A DNA stretch of 42,186 nt. Source: Lachnospiraceae bacterium. GTDB taxonomy: Bacteria; Bacillota_A; Clostridia; Lachnospirales; Lachnospiraceae. The stretch's first letter is position 1, and each line of letters starts with the position of its first letter. A program made the translations under genes and the position numbers. Below, piece after piece: positions 25,952 to 34,852 of the stretch. The DNA is taken from assembly GCA_017416505.1 (NCBI GenBank), contig JAFQCI010000156.1, forward strand, positions 1-42,186, read 5' to 3'. The notes below the pieces were generated by a model. The model did no database searches and was not told the DNA's origin. It worked only from the letters and a program-made list of their open reading frames with translations.

Positions 25952-26751
25952 TGTTAGATATTGACGGTACTTTAACCAACAATAAAAAAGAAATCACAAA
26001 GGAAACCAAAGAAGCCATTCAAAAGGCACAAAAGCAGGGGGTAAAAATCGTAATTGCTACGGGAAGACCTACCAAGGGTGCCAAAGGAGTGGCAGAAGAA
26101 TTAAATTTATTTGAAACAGGTGGCTATATTTTATCTTTCAATGGTGGAAAAATCACAGATTGTAAGACAGGAGAGGTGATTTTCCAAAGAGTGTTGGAAA
26201 AAGAGGATGTAGCGAAGATTTACCAGGTTGCAAAAGAAAATGAAGTAGTTATGATTACCTATGAAGGTGACAAAGTATTAATGGATGTGGAACAGGACAA
26301 ATATGCTGAGTTAGAAGCAAGGTTAAATAAAATGGAAATACAGCATGTGGATTCCATTGCAGATTATGTGGATTTTCAAGTCAATAAATGTCTTATGACC
26401 GGGGATGGAGATTATCTGGCAGAAGTGGAACAAAGAGCATTGGCGCAATATAAGGATGTTTATAGTATTTTCCGCTCTGAAGCATTTTTTCTTGAATTTA
26501 TGCCTAAGGGAATTGATAAGGCAAAGTCCTTGGAACGGCTTTTAGAATATCTTGGATGTGAAAGAGAAGAAATGATTGCCTGTGGAGATGGATTTAACGA
26601 TGTTTCCATGATTGAATATGCCGGACTTGGCGTAGCGATGGAAAATGCCAAGGAACAGGTAAAGGAAGTGGCAGATTTTATTACGAAATCCAATGAAGAG
26701 GATGGAGTTGCCTATGTCATTGAAAAATTTATTTTAAAGGATGAAATTTAG
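25936..26751 (+). CDS. HAD-family Cof-type phosphatase
   Basis: A 271-residue HAD hydrolase of the Cof/IIB subgroup. The nucleophile motif is DIDGT (Asp8, residues 8-12), motif II is IATGRP, and the metal motif is CGDGFNDVSM (about 215-224). A C2-type cap lies between. Such enzymes dephosphorylate sugar phosphates or flavin/pyridoxal phosphates; the substrate is not identifiable here. ATG 25936 is preceded by GGAAGGGGA inside ftsH, so translation is coupled. A weak terminator follows. Confidence 0.9.
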   Translation: MYRLLVLDIDGTLTNNKKEITKETKEAIQKAQKQGVKIVIATGRPTKGAKGVAEELNLFETGGYILSFNGGKITDCKTGEVIFQRVLEKEDVAKIYQVAKENEVVMITYEGDKVLMDVEQDKYAELEARLNKMEIQHVDSIADYVDFQVNKCLMTGDGDYLAEVEQRALAQYKDVYSIFRSEAFFLEFMPKGIDKAKSLERLLEYLGCEREEMIACGDGFNDVSMIEYAGLGVAMENAKEQVKEVADFITKSNEEDGVAYVIEKFILKDEI

Positions 26752-26753
26752 GT

Positions 26754-26778
26754 AGGAATGCGCGAGGTTCCTTTTTTA
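26754..26778 (+). terminator. Weak terminator after HAD gene
   Basis: AGGAA-tgcgcgagg-TTCCT followed by TTTTT. The stem is only five pairs, so read-through into uvrC is likely. Confidence 0.4.
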
Positions 26779-26804
26779 TGAGATGTTGATTGTGGGGTGT
26801 GGGA

Positions 26805-28685
26805 ATGTTCGATTTGGAGGAAGAATTAAAGAAACTTCCGGCGAAACCCGGAGTCTATTTGATGCATAGTAAAAATGATGAAATTATATATGTAGGGAAA
26901 GCCATCAGCCTGAAAAACAGGGTGCGACAGTATTTTCAGGCAGGAACGAAAAAGACTGCCAAAATTCAAAAGATGGTATCCCAGATTGCTTATTTTGAAT
27001 ATATCATTACGGATTCGGAACTGGAGGCACTGGTGCTGGAATGTAATCTGATAAAAGAGCATCAGCCGAAGTACAATACCATGTTAAAGGATGATAAAAG
27101 TTATCCTTTTATCCGGGTTACTTTGGAAGAAGATTTTCCAAGAGTCCAGTTTTGTCGTAGGATGAAAAAGGATAAGAATAAATATTTTGGGCCCTATACC
27201 AGTTCCAAGGCGGTAAAGGAAACAATTGAATTACTGCAAAAAATCTATCAGATTCGAACCTGTAATAAGGTACTTCCAAAAGACATTGGAAAGACAAGGG
27301 CGTGTCTGAATTATCATATGAAACAGTGTAAAGCACCTTGTCAGGGGTATGTTACAAAAGAGGAATATCAGGAGTCTGTTAGTGAGGTAATGGACTTTTT
27401 GAATGGAAACTATAAAAAGGTAACAGACCAATTGTATGCGAAAATGATGGAAAAATCAGAGCAATTGGAATTCGAAGAGGCGAAGGAATACCGGGATTTA
27501 TTAAATAGTGTGCAGCAGATAGCACAAAAGCAAAGAATTACAAATCAGGATTTGGAAGACAGGGATATCATTGCTATGGCAGCATCCAGAGAAGAGGCGG
27601 TGGTGTCTATTTTCTTTGTCCGGGAAGGAAAGTTACTGGGCAGGGAACATTTTCATATGGAACGCACCATAGATGAAACCAGAAGTAAGATTATCACGGA
27701 GTTTTTAAAGCAGTATTATTCGGGAACCCCTTTTATTCCAAGGGAAATCGTACTTCAGGAGGAGCCATTGGAAGAAGAAATTGGTGCTATTGTGGAGTGG
27801 TTAAGTGCCAGAAGAGAGCATAAGGTAATTATTACGGTTCCGCAAAAAGGAGAAAAACGAAGGCTGGTGAGTTTGGCAGAGGAAAATGCCTCTATGATTC
27901 TGGCTCAGGATGTGGAAAAAATCAAAAGGCAGCAGCAAAGAACCATTCTTGCAGTGGAAGAAATTCGTGACCTATTAAAGATTCCTTCTGCCAACCGAAT
28001 GGAGGCTTTTGATATTTCCAATATCAGCGGATTCCAGACTGTGGCTTCTATGGTAGTGTTTGAAGGCGGTCTTCCGAAGAAAAGTGATTATCGTAAATTT
28101 AAGATTCGGGGCGTAAAGGGGCCGGATGATTACCAGAGTATGAAAGAGGCATTGGAGCGAAGATTTTTAAGGGGAATCAATGAAGAAGAAAAAACTTCGT
28201 TTTCCAGACTTCCGGATTTATTGTTAATGGATGGTGGAAAAGGTCAGGTGAATGTTGCCCTTAAGGTGTTAGAGGAACTCCATTTAAATATTCCCGTTTG
28301 TGGTATGGTAAAAGATGATAAACATAGAACCAGAGGGCTGTATTTTGAAAATGAAGAAATCAGTTTTCCTCCTAAAAGTGAAGCATTTTTACTTTTAACA
28401 AGGATTCAGGATGAGGCTCATCGTTTTGCCATTGAATATCATAAGGTGCTAAGGGGCAAGAATCAGCTTCATTCTGTTCTGGACGATATACCGGGAGTCG
28501 GACCTGCAAGAAGAAAGGCGTTAATGAAACATTTTAAGGACATTGAATGTATGAAGCAGGCTGGGATAGAAGAACTGGAGATGGTAGAAGGTATTACTCC
28601 TGCAGTGGCTGGGAATATCTATGATTTTTTTCATGAAAAACCGGATAGTGGTAGACACGATGGGAAATCATATGATAAAATATAG
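26805..28685 (+). CDS. uvrC: Excinuclease ABC subunit C
   Basis: A 626-residue nucleotide-excision-repair nuclease that makes both incisions at damaged DNA. In order: a GIY-YIG domain ([19 protein letters not shown], about residues 16-34), a Cys-containing region ([13 protein letters not shown]), a UVR domain for UvrB contact ([14 protein letters not shown]), an RNase-H-like endonuclease ([10 protein letters not shown] and [11 protein letters not shown]) and a C-terminal helix-hairpin-helix pair ([14 protein letters not shown]). ATG 26805 is chosen for the GGGGTG before it; an upstream in-frame TTG at 26790 lacks a ribosome binding site. Full length. Confidence 0.96.
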   Translation: MFDLEEELKKLPAKPGVYLMHSKNDEIIYVGKAISLKNRVRQYFQAGTKKTAKIQKMVSQIAYFEYIITDSELEALVLECNLIKEHQPKYNTMLKDDKSYPFIRVTLEEDFPRVQFCRRMKKDKNKYFGPYTSSKAVKETIELLQKIYQIRTCNKVLPKDIGKTRACLNYHMKQCKAPCQGYVTKEEYQESVSEVMDFLNGNYKKVTDQLYAKMMEKSEQLEFEEAKEYRDLLNSVQQIAQKQRITNQDLEDRDIIAMAASREEAVVSIFFVREGKLLGREHFHMERTIDETRSKIITEFLKQYYSGTPFIPREIVLQEEPLEEEIGAIVEWLSARREHKVIITVPQKGEKRRLVSLAEENASMILAQDVEKIKRQQQRTILAVEEIRDLLKIPSANRMEAFDISNISGFQTVASMVVFEGGLPKKSDYRKFKIRGVKGPDDYQSMKEALERRFLRGINEEEKTSFSRLPDLLLMDGGKGQVNVALKVLEELHLNIPVCGMVKDDKHRTRGLYFENEEISFPPKSEAFLLLTRIQDEAHRFAIEYHKVLRGKNQLHSVLDDIPGVGPARRKALMKHFKDIECMKQAGIEELEMVEGITPAVAGNIYDFFHEKPDSGRHDGKSYDKI

Positions 28686-28834
28686 ACGATGTCAGGGTGG
28701 AAGATGTAACCGCCCGCAGGCAATAGAAAACATGGGAAAAGTGTTTTTTGAGAGTATCAAAAGAATGAAGCTTTGATATGGAAAGCAGAAAGGATAATGC
28801 AGTTTCGGATTCATAGGACTGCAAAGGTTAGAAG

Positions 28835-29779
28835 ATGTATAAGGCATCCGTAAAGGAATTGATTGAGAAATTTCATTTGGTGAATGCGACACCGGATATT
28901 GATGTGAGTGAATTGGAGATTACGGTTTCCGATATTAATCGTCCGGCTTTGCAGTTGGCAGGTTTTTTTGATTATTTTGATGCCAGTCGTGTTCAGATTG
29001 TAGGAAATGTAGAATATTCCTATACCACCAAGTTAATTGAAGAAGGAAAAGGAAAGGAATTCGAGGTTTATGAAAAATTGTTTTCCTACCATATTCCTTG
29101 TATTATTTATTGTAGAGGCTTGCAGCCAAGGGACTTTGTATTTGAATTAGCCAGAAAGTATTCTACACCGATTTTAATTACCAATGATAAGACTTCTGCT
29201 TTTGTTTCGGAAATCATTCGTTGGCTAAGTGTGGAACTGGCACCTAGAATTTCGATTCATGGGGTGTTGGTAGATGTTTATGGTGAAGGAATTCTAATTA
29301 CCGGAGAAAGTGGTATTGGTAAATCGGAAGCTGCCATAGAGTTAATTAAGAGAGGACATCGTCTGGTTTCAGATGATGTGGTAGAGATTAAAAAAATCAG
29401 CGAGGAAACCCTGGTAGGTTCTTCTCCGGATATTACCCGTCACTTTATCGAACTTAGGGGTATCGGTATCATTGATGTTAAGACCTTGTTCGGTGTTGAA
29501 TGTGTAAAGCTGGAGCAAAACATCGATTTGGTTATCCAACTGGAAGACTGGAACAGGGAAACGAACTACGACCGTTTAGGTTTGGAAGAGTGTTATGTGG
29601 AATATCTGGGTAATAAGGTTGCCTGTCATTCCATTCCGATTCGTCCGGGACGTAATCTGGCAGTTATCGTAGAATCTGCGGCGGTTAATCACAGACAGAA
29701 GAAGATGGGATATAATGCGGCACAGGAATTATATAACCGTGTAACCGGAAGTATTAAAAATAAGTCAAATGAAGATTAA
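28835..29779 (+). CDS. hprK: HPr kinase/phosphorylase
   Basis: A 314-residue bifunctional enzyme that phosphorylates and dephosphorylates Ser46 of HPr and Crh in response to ATP, fructose-1,6-bisphosphate and phosphate. The Walker A is GESGIGKS (157-164). The HPrK signature is ELRGIGIIDVKTLFG (about 206-220). The N-terminal domain is complete. ATG 28835 follows AGGTTAGAAG. The HPr-like substrate candidate is encoded in the same cluster at 34374. The 150 bp before the gene contain no clear feature. Confidence 0.95.
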   Translation: MYKASVKELIEKFHLVNATPDIDVSELEITVSDINRPALQLAGFFDYFDASRVQIVGNVEYSYTTKLIEEGKGKEFEVYEKLFSYHIPCIIYCRGLQPRDFVFELARKYSTPILITNDKTSAFVSEIIRWLSVELAPRISIHGVLVDVYGEGILITGESGIGKSEAAIELIKRGHRLVSDDVVEIKKISEETLVGSSPDITRHFIELRGIGIIDVKTLFGVECVKLEQNIDLVIQLEDWNRETNYDRLGLEECYVEYLGNKVACHSIPIRPGRNLAVIVESAAVNHRQKKMGYNAAQELYNRVTGSIKNKSNED

Positions 29780-29826
29780 AATGATGTTTTTGAATTGCGA
29801 GAGTACAAAGTACGTAGCAATTTGTA

Positions 29827-29859
29827 GTTACTGTTTACGAGGTACGAGTGGACAGTAAC
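29827..29859. repeat. Dispersed palindromic repeat copy (33 bp)
   Basis: GTTACTGTTTAC (29827-29838) and GTGGACAGTAAC (29848-29859) flank GAGGTACGA. The unit matches the copies at 13536, 31376 and 42156, with the closest sequence to 42156. A second hairpin (AATTGC...GCAATT, with GTAC-AAA-GTAC inside) lies just upstream at about 29794-29823. Confidence 0.85.
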
Positions 29860-29926
29860 AATTTGTAAGGTATCATAGGGGCATACCTTTTGCCCTAACA
29901 TCTTAATAATATAGGAGGATTTAGTT

Positions 29927-30868
29927 ATGTCAGAGTTTGGTTTTGGTGTTGATATTGGAGGAACTACCATTAAGTTAGGTTTCTTTGGTGTGGAAGGTGT
30001 CTTATTAGATAAATGGGAAATCCCTACCAGAAAAGATGATGGTGGAAAATATATTTTAGAAGACATCGCAAAAGAAATTGAAGCAAAATTAGTAGAAAAA
30101 AATGTACCAAAATATAATTGTGCCGGAGTTGGTATGGGAGTTCCGGGACCAATTAAGGATGACGGAACTGTTTTAAAGTGTGTCAACCTAGGATGGGGAA
30201 TTTTTAATGTTGCAGATGAATTAAGCAAAATGATTTCTATGCCGGTAAAGGTTGGTAATGATGCGAATATGGCAGCTCTTGGAGAAAGCTGGCAGGGTGG
30301 CGGTAAAGGATACCGCAATCAGGTTATGGTTACATTAGGTACCGGAGTTGGCGGTGGAATTATTTTGGATGGAAAGATGATTTCCGGTGTAAATGGAGCA
30401 GCCGGTGAAATCGGACATATCAAAATTAATCAGGAAGAACAGGATACCTGTGGCTGTGGAAAATGCGGATGTTTAGAGCAGTATGCTTCTGCAACAGGAA
30501 TCGTAAAGGAAGCAAAGAAGGCGTTAAATAACACAGACAAACCTTCTAAATTAAGAGAAGTTGCTTATATTTCTGCAAAGGAAATTTTTGATGCTGCAAA
30601 ATCAGGGGATGAATTAGCCAATGAATTAGTAGAAAAGCTTGGTGAAAATTTAGGATTGGCTCTTGCACATATTTCTTGTGTAGTTGACCCTGAAGTTTAT
30701 GTAATTGGTGGTGGAGTTTCTAAGGCAGGAGAAATTTTAATCGAAGTAGTGAAGAAGCACTATAAGAAGAATGCTTTCCATGCCAGCCGTGATGTAAAGT
30801 TCGCCCTTGCAACATTGGGCAATGATGCTGGTATCTGGGGTGGAGCAAAGTTAATCTTTGGTAAATAG
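29927..30868 (+). CDS. glcK: ROK-family glucokinase
   Basis: A 313-residue sugar kinase, probably glucokinase (glucose to glucose-6-phosphate). The ATP motif is DIGGTT (residues 9-14), the catalytic Asp112 is in NDAN, and the zinc-binding ROK signature is CGCGKCGCLEQ (175-185) with His164 in GEIGHI. ATG 29927 lies after TAGGAGG. Next to hprK it links glucose entry with catabolite control. No DNA-binding domain is present, so it is an enzyme and not a ROK repressor. Confidence 0.92.
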   Translation: MSEFGFGVDIGGTTIKLGFFGVEGVLLDKWEIPTRKDDGGKYILEDIAKEIEAKLVEKNVPKYNCAGVGMGVPGPIKDDGTVLKCVNLGWGIFNVADELSKMISMPVKVGNDANMAALGESWQGGGKGYRNQVMVTLGTGVGGGIILDGKMISGVNGAAGEIGHIKINQEEQDTCGCGKCGCLEQYASATGIVKEAKKALNNTDKPSKLREVAYISAKEIFDAAKSGDELANELVEKLGENLGLALAHISCVVDPEVYVIGGGVSKAGEILIEVVKKHYKKNAFHASRDVKFALATLGNDAGIWGGAKLIFGK

Positions 30869-30917
30869 GTGATTCGGATAGAATTTAAGTAAAGAAGCTT
30901 AAAGAGGGAAAGAAAAT

Positions 30918-31334
30918 ATGGAATATAAAAAGATTAAGATAAGTATATTTTCTATGATTTCTTTGGTGTTTATCATAATACTATATGCTATATACTTTAT
31001 ACCAAATACAGGTATCACATTATACTCAGATGATATTAGAATGATGATAATTACTATGGTTATGGAATTAACAATAGGACAACTTTTTAATTTATCAATA
31101 GTGTATTTGGGTGGAACGCTATTGATTAGTATCCTGTTAAATGCTAGGAAAAAAATTGCATTAACATTAAATATAATCATGATAATAGCAGATATTGTGT
31201 GTATAGTCCCTCTTTCATTTGCAAAAGTGTTGCATGGATTAGCCGGCACGAAAATAAATAGTATTTGGACGTATTTTATATCATTTATTTGGTTGATTGT
31301 ATTACTTATTTATAATATATGTAGAAAAGAATAA
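30918..31334 (+). CDS. Hypothetical four-helix membrane protein
   Basis: A 138-residue hydrophobic protein with four predicted membrane segments (about residues 8-28, 45-73, 78-100 and 114-134). I do not recognise its family. ATG 30918 follows AGAGGGAAAG. Its codons are clearly more AT-rich than its neighbours, with many ATA Ile codons. It separates glcK from murB and has a 33-bp repeat and a terminator after it. These points suggest a later insertion into the cluster; this is inference. Confidence 0.7.
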   Translation: MEYKKIKISIFSMISLVFIIILYAIYFIPNTGITLYSDDIRMMIITMVMELTIGQLFNLSIVYLGGTLLISILLNARKKIALTLNIIMIIADIVCIVPLSFAKVLHGLAGTKINSIWTYFISFIWLIVLLIYNICRKE

Positions 31335-31375
31335 AAAAATCAAATGCATAATCTCGGTTAAGATAAGTAACTGGT

Positions 31376-31408
31376 GTTACTGTTCACGAGATATGAGTGT
31401 ACAGTAAC
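31376..31408. repeat. Dispersed palindromic repeat copy (33 bp)
   Basis: GTTACTGTTCAC (31376-31387) and GTGTACAGTAAC (31397-31408) are the arms, identical to those at 13536. The centre differs (GAGATATGA). It lies 42 bp after the membrane protein gene and just before a separate terminator. Confidence 0.85.
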
Positions 31409-31416
31409 TAACTGGT

Positions 31417-31450
31417 AAAAACTTCAAGGAGAAGCTCCTTGGAGTTTTTT
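31417..31450 (+). terminator. Terminator after the membrane protein gene
   Basis: AAAAACTTCAAGGAG pairs with CTCCTTGGAGTTTTT around AAG, with one mismatch, and a T-run. It separates glcK and the membrane protein gene from murB. Confidence 0.9.
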
Positions 31451-31580
31451 CTTTATAGATAGGGATTTGAGAATTTGATTCGTTGTTTTGACGAAAGGAA
31501 TTGAATTTCATCCTATTTTTTCAGTAATTTTCACATTGAATAATCATCTTCAATATTGTAAGATAAGTTTAACTATGTAG

Positions 31581-32516
31581 ATGGAGATTATTTTTAAAAT
31601 GAAGGAAACATTGTTAGAAGAATTGAAAACATTACTGAAAGAAGATTCTATCCGATATAATGAACCAATGAGTAAACATACCACTTTTCGAATTGGCGGA
31701 AATGCTGCGGTAATGGTTTTTCCGAAAACAGTGGAAGAAATTTCTGCTTTGTTAAAGTGGAAAGAAGAAAATCAGATTCCTTTTGTGACAGTGGGCAATG
31801 GAAGTAATCTGTTGGTTTCCGATAAGGGCTTTGATGGTGTGGTTATGAAGCTTCAGAGTAATTTTAATGAACTGAAAGCTACAACGGATGGTAAAATCGT
31901 CGCTCAGGCAGGTTGTTCTTTATATAAACTTGCATTGTTTGCAAGGGAGAATGGATTAAGCGGACTTGAATTTGCCGGAGGAATTCCCGGAACTGTAGGT
32001 GGAGCCGTAAGAATGAATGCGGGAGCCTATGGCGGAGAAATGAGTCAGGTCATAGAACAGGTGGTAGCTTTGGACCCTAGTGGAAACCGAAAGGTGTTCA
32101 AGAAGGATGAGTGTCGATTTGGATACCGTCAAAGTGTTATAAAAGAGGAAGAATACTACGTGGTGGAAGCAGTATTTCAGCTTGCGAAGGGGGAATACAG
32201 TGCCATTAAGGAAAAGCAGGAAGGCTTTGACTTACAAAGAAGGCAGAAACAACCTTTGGAATTTCCAAGTGCAGGTAGTACCTTTAAAAGACCGGAGGGT
32301 TATTTTGCAGGAAAGCTGATTCAGGATGCCGGATTAAGGGGATATCAGGTCGGTGGTGCAGCAGTGTCAGAAAAACATTGTGGTTTTGTGATTAATAAGG
32401 AAAAAGCTACTGCAAAAGAGGTAATGCAGTTGATACAGGATGTCCAGTCTGAGGTACAAAATCAATTTGGAGTTACCTTGGAAATGGAGGTTGAAAGGAT
32501 AGGGGATTTTACATGA
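31581..32516 (+). CDS. murB: UDP-N-acetylenolpyruvoylglucosamine reductase
   Basis: A 311-residue FAD enzyme making UDP-N-acetylmuramate for peptidoglycan. Blocks seen: TTFRIGGNAAV, VGNGSNLLVSDKGF (FAD binding), GLEFAGGIPGTVGGAV, NAGAYGGE, and the catalytic Ser region PSAGSTFKRP. The layout without the extra C-terminal loop is that of type IIa enzymes. The start is uncertain: ATG 31581 or ATG 31599, neither with a strong ribosome binding site. It overlaps rapZ by four bases (ATGA), so translation is coupled. Confidence 0.95.
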   Translation: MEIIFKMKETLLEELKTLLKEDSIRYNEPMSKHTTFRIGGNAAVMVFPKTVEEISALLKWKEENQIPFVTVGNGSNLLVSDKGFDGVVMKLQSNFNELKATTDGKIVAQAGCSLYKLALFARENGLSGLEFAGGIPGTVGGAVRMNAGAYGGEMSQVIEQVVALDPSGNRKVFKKDECRFGYRQSVIKEEEYYVVEAVFQLAKGEYSAIKEKQEGFDLQRRQKQPLEFPSAGSTFKRPEGYFAGKLIQDAGLRGYQVGGAAVSEKHCGFVINKEKATAKEVMQLIQDVQSEVQNQFGVTLEMEVERIGDFT

Positions 32517-33370
32517 GATTTGTCATTGTTACCGGAATGTCCGGAGCAGGAAAAAGTACTGCATTAAAGATGTTTGAAGATTTCGGGTATTTTTGTGTGG
32601 ATAATCTTCCAATTCCTTTGATTAAAACTTTTGCAAAGATAGCTTATGATGAAAATACTGAGATTGATAATGTTGCCATAGGAATTGACATTCGAAATGG
32701 TAAGAATTTAGAAGAAGCATCCATATATTTGAATGCTTTGGAGGAAGACAAGATACATTATGAGATTTTGTTTCTGGAAGCCATGGACGAAACTTTGGTG
32801 AAGCGTTATAAGGAAACCAGAAGACGGCATCCGTTAGCTGCGGAAGGCAGAATTGAAGACGGCATTCAGGAAGAAAGACAGAAGATGGCTTTTTTAAAAA
32901 GCAAAGCCTCCTATATTATAGATACCAGTAATCTGCTTACCAGAGAACTGAATATGGAACTTAAGAAGATTTTTGTGAAAAATGAGGAATATCATAGTTT
33001 TATTGTAACCATTCTGTCTTTTGGTTTTAAATATGGAATTCCTTTGGATGCAGATTTGGTGTTTGATGTGAGATTCCTGCCAAATCCATATTACGTTCCG
33101 AACCTTCGAACCTTAACCGGGAATACGGAAGTAATACAGGAATATGTGAAACAGGGTGGCGAAGCTCAGGAATTTTTGGATAAATTAAAGGACATGATTT
33201 TGTTTTTGATTCCGAAATATAAAAAAGAGGGAAGAAATCAACTGGTGATTGCCATTGGCTGTACCGGAGGCAAACATCGTTCTGTTACCATGGCGAACCT
33301 TCTTAGCAAGGAATTAGCAGGTGGTGAGTATACTATAAAAACCTTACATAAGGATATTGAGGAAAATTAG
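32513..33370 (+). CDS. rapZ: RapZ/YvcJ-family nucleotide-binding protein
   Basis: A 285-residue P-loop protein. The Walker A is GMSGAGKS (8-15), and the conserved C-terminal domain includes GCTGGKHRSV. In E. coli RapZ controls glmS through RNase E; in Firmicutes YvcJ has nucleotide hydrolysis activity and a less clear role. It starts inside the murB stop codon. Its place beside murB and whiA is conserved in Firmicutes and hints at control of cell-wall precursor supply. Confidence 0.94.
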   Translation: MRFVIVTGMSGAGKSTALKMFEDFGYFCVDNLPIPLIKTFAKIAYDENTEIDNVAIGIDIRNGKNLEEASIYLNALEEDKIHYEILFLEAMDETLVKRYKETRRRHPLAAEGRIEDGIQEERQKMAFLKSKASYIIDTSNLLTRELNMELKKIFVKNEEYHSFIVTILSFGFKYGIPLDADLVFDVRFLPNPYYVPNLRTLTGNTEVIQEYVKQGGEAQEFLDKLKDMILFLIPKYKKEGRNQLVIAIGCTGGKHRSVTMANLLSKELAGGEYTIKTLHKDIEEN

Positions 33371-33385
33371 CAAAGGAGTGGGGAT

Positions 33386-34363
33386 ATGTCTTTTTCCGCA
33401 AAAGTAAAAGAAGAACTTGTAAAACATATTCCGAGCGCCAGGCATTGTCAGATTGCACAGATTGCTGCCATGATTACCATGGAGGGGAAGGTTTCCATTT
33501 CAGCAAAAGAGGAATACAGGATTATTGTTACGACAGAAAGTATTTATGTTGCAACTTGCTATTACGAGTTATTGCGAAGGGCTTTTCGGATTTGCCCGGA
33601 GACAGTCTGTAGGAAGAATCGTCTGGTAAGTGGCGGATATACCTATCAGGTTTTGGTTCTTCAGCATGAAGAAGCTATGAGGATTTTAGAGGCAACAAAA
33701 TTGATTCATCCGGTGGATATTTCCGAGGATGCTTATTCTAATATATATGAGGATACCATTCAACATCTTGTGGTGCAGAATTTATGTTGTAAAAGGGCTT
33801 TTTTAAAGGGAAGTTTCCTTGCAGCGGGTTCCATCAGTGACCCACAAAAAGGGTATCATTTCGAAATTGTATGTGACAGTGAAGAAAAGGCTGTTATGAT
33901 GAAGGAAATGATGGAGTGCTTTGAATTAGAGCCAAAGATTATTCAGAGAAAAAAGTATTTTGTACTTTATTTAAAGGAAGGCTCCATGATTGCAGATATG
34001 TTAAATATCATGGAGGCACATATTTCCTTATTGGAATTTGAAAATGTGCGCATTTTAAGAGATGTGAGAAATGATGTAAATCGTAAGGTGAATTGTGAAA
34101 CTGCGAATTTAAACAAAACAGTGAATGCTGCAGTAAAGCAGGTGGAAGATATTTTATATTTAAAGGAGCGGGGAAAGTTATTGAATTTACCTGAGTCACT
34201 TTTGGAAATTGCAGATTTGCGGCTGGAATACCAGGATGCATCTCTTAAAGAATTAGGCGATATGCTTAATCCACCGGTGGGAAAATCCGGTGTTAATCAT
34301 AGATTAAGAAAAATTAGCAACTATGCAAACGAAGTAAGAGAGAAAGAAGAAAATAGGTTTTAG
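33386..34363 (+). CDS. whiA: WhiA-family DNA-binding regulator
   Basis: A 325-residue protein. The N-terminal and central part is the degenerate LAGLIDADG homing-endonuclease-like fold, with KRAFLKGSFLAAGSISDP. The C-terminal helix-turn-helix contains SLKELGDMLNPPVGKSGVNH (about residues 290-309). WhiA affects sporulation septation in Streptomyces and cell division or chromosome segregation in Bacillus. ATG 33386 follows GGAGTGGGG. Usually a glmR/yvcK gene lies between rapZ and whiA; here they are only 15 bp apart and it is absent. Confidence 0.95.
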   Translation: MSFSAKVKEELVKHIPSARHCQIAQIAAMITMEGKVSISAKEEYRIIVTTESIYVATCYYELLRRAFRICPETVCRKNRLVSGGYTYQVLVLQHEEAMRILEATKLIHPVDISEDAYSNIYEDTIQHLVVQNLCCKRAFLKGSFLAAGSISDPQKGYHFEIVCDSEEKAVMMKEMMECFELEPKIIQRKKYFVLYLKEGSMIADMLNIMEAHISLLEFENVRILRDVRNDVNRKVNCETANLNKTVNAAVKQVEDILYLKERGKLLNLPESLLEIADLRLEYQDASLKELGDMLNPPVGKSGVNHRLRKISNYANEVREKEENRF

Positions 34364-34373
34364 GAGGAGAACA

Positions 34374-34631
34374 ATGATTACAAAGAAAATGACAATTAAC
34401 ATTCCATCAGGATTAGAGGCTAGACCGGTAGCACTATTTGTGCAGGTGGCAAGCAGATATGAAAGCAGTATCTTTGTAGAAATTAAGGATAAAAAAATTA
34501 ATGCAAAATCCATCATGGGTATGATGAGTTTAGGATTGTCAGCAGGGGAAGAGGTAGTAGTTTCTGCAGATGGACAGGACGAAAAGGATGCTATTTTAAA
34601 TATTGAAAAATATTTAAGTGAAGAGAAGTAG
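34374..34631 (+). CDS. crh: Crh-like HPr paralogue with Glu15 and Ser46
   Basis: An 85-residue HPr-fold protein. The phosphotransfer His15 of true HPr is replaced by Glu (GLEARP, residues 13-18), so it cannot accept phosphate from enzyme I. Ser46, in KSIMGMMSLG, the target of HPr kinase, is kept. This is the pattern of Crh, which has Gln15 in Bacillus, and fits a regulatory partner of CcpA or other proteins. It lies 10 bp after whiA, as crh does in Bacillus, and hprK is in the same cluster. ATG 34374 follows AGGAGG. A strong terminator ends the operon. Confidence 0.9.
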   Translation: MITKKMTINIPSGLEARPVALFVQVASRYESSIFVEIKDKKINAKSIMGMMSLGLSAGEEVVVSADGQDEKDAILNIEKYLSEEK

Positions 34632-34649
34632 AGTTACTAAGAAATGATG

Positions 34650-34688
34650 ATGGGCATATTGTACATAATGTATGATATGCCCATTTTT
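34650..34688 (+). terminator. Terminator of the murB-rapZ-whiA-crh operon
   Basis: ATGGGCATAT pairs with ATATGCCCAT, with a short loop containing GTACATAATGTA, followed by TTTTT. Confidence 0.9.
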
Positions 34689-34852
34689 GTCGCGTAAAAT
34701 TAAATTGAGCTTTGGTTGTTTGAAATAAGGCTTCTGCAATCCCTATGGCTTTGAAAACGGAGTTTATCGGATTAAAATTTTATATAGACTTTTGTTTATT
34801 ACCAAAGAAAATGGTACATACTAATGGCATTCTAAAGAATCGAGGATTTTAT

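Noticed and set aside
13536..31408. 33-bp palindromes as Rho-independent terminators
   Set aside because: No T-run follows the 13536, 29827 or 31376 copies, and a separate standard terminator follows the last one.
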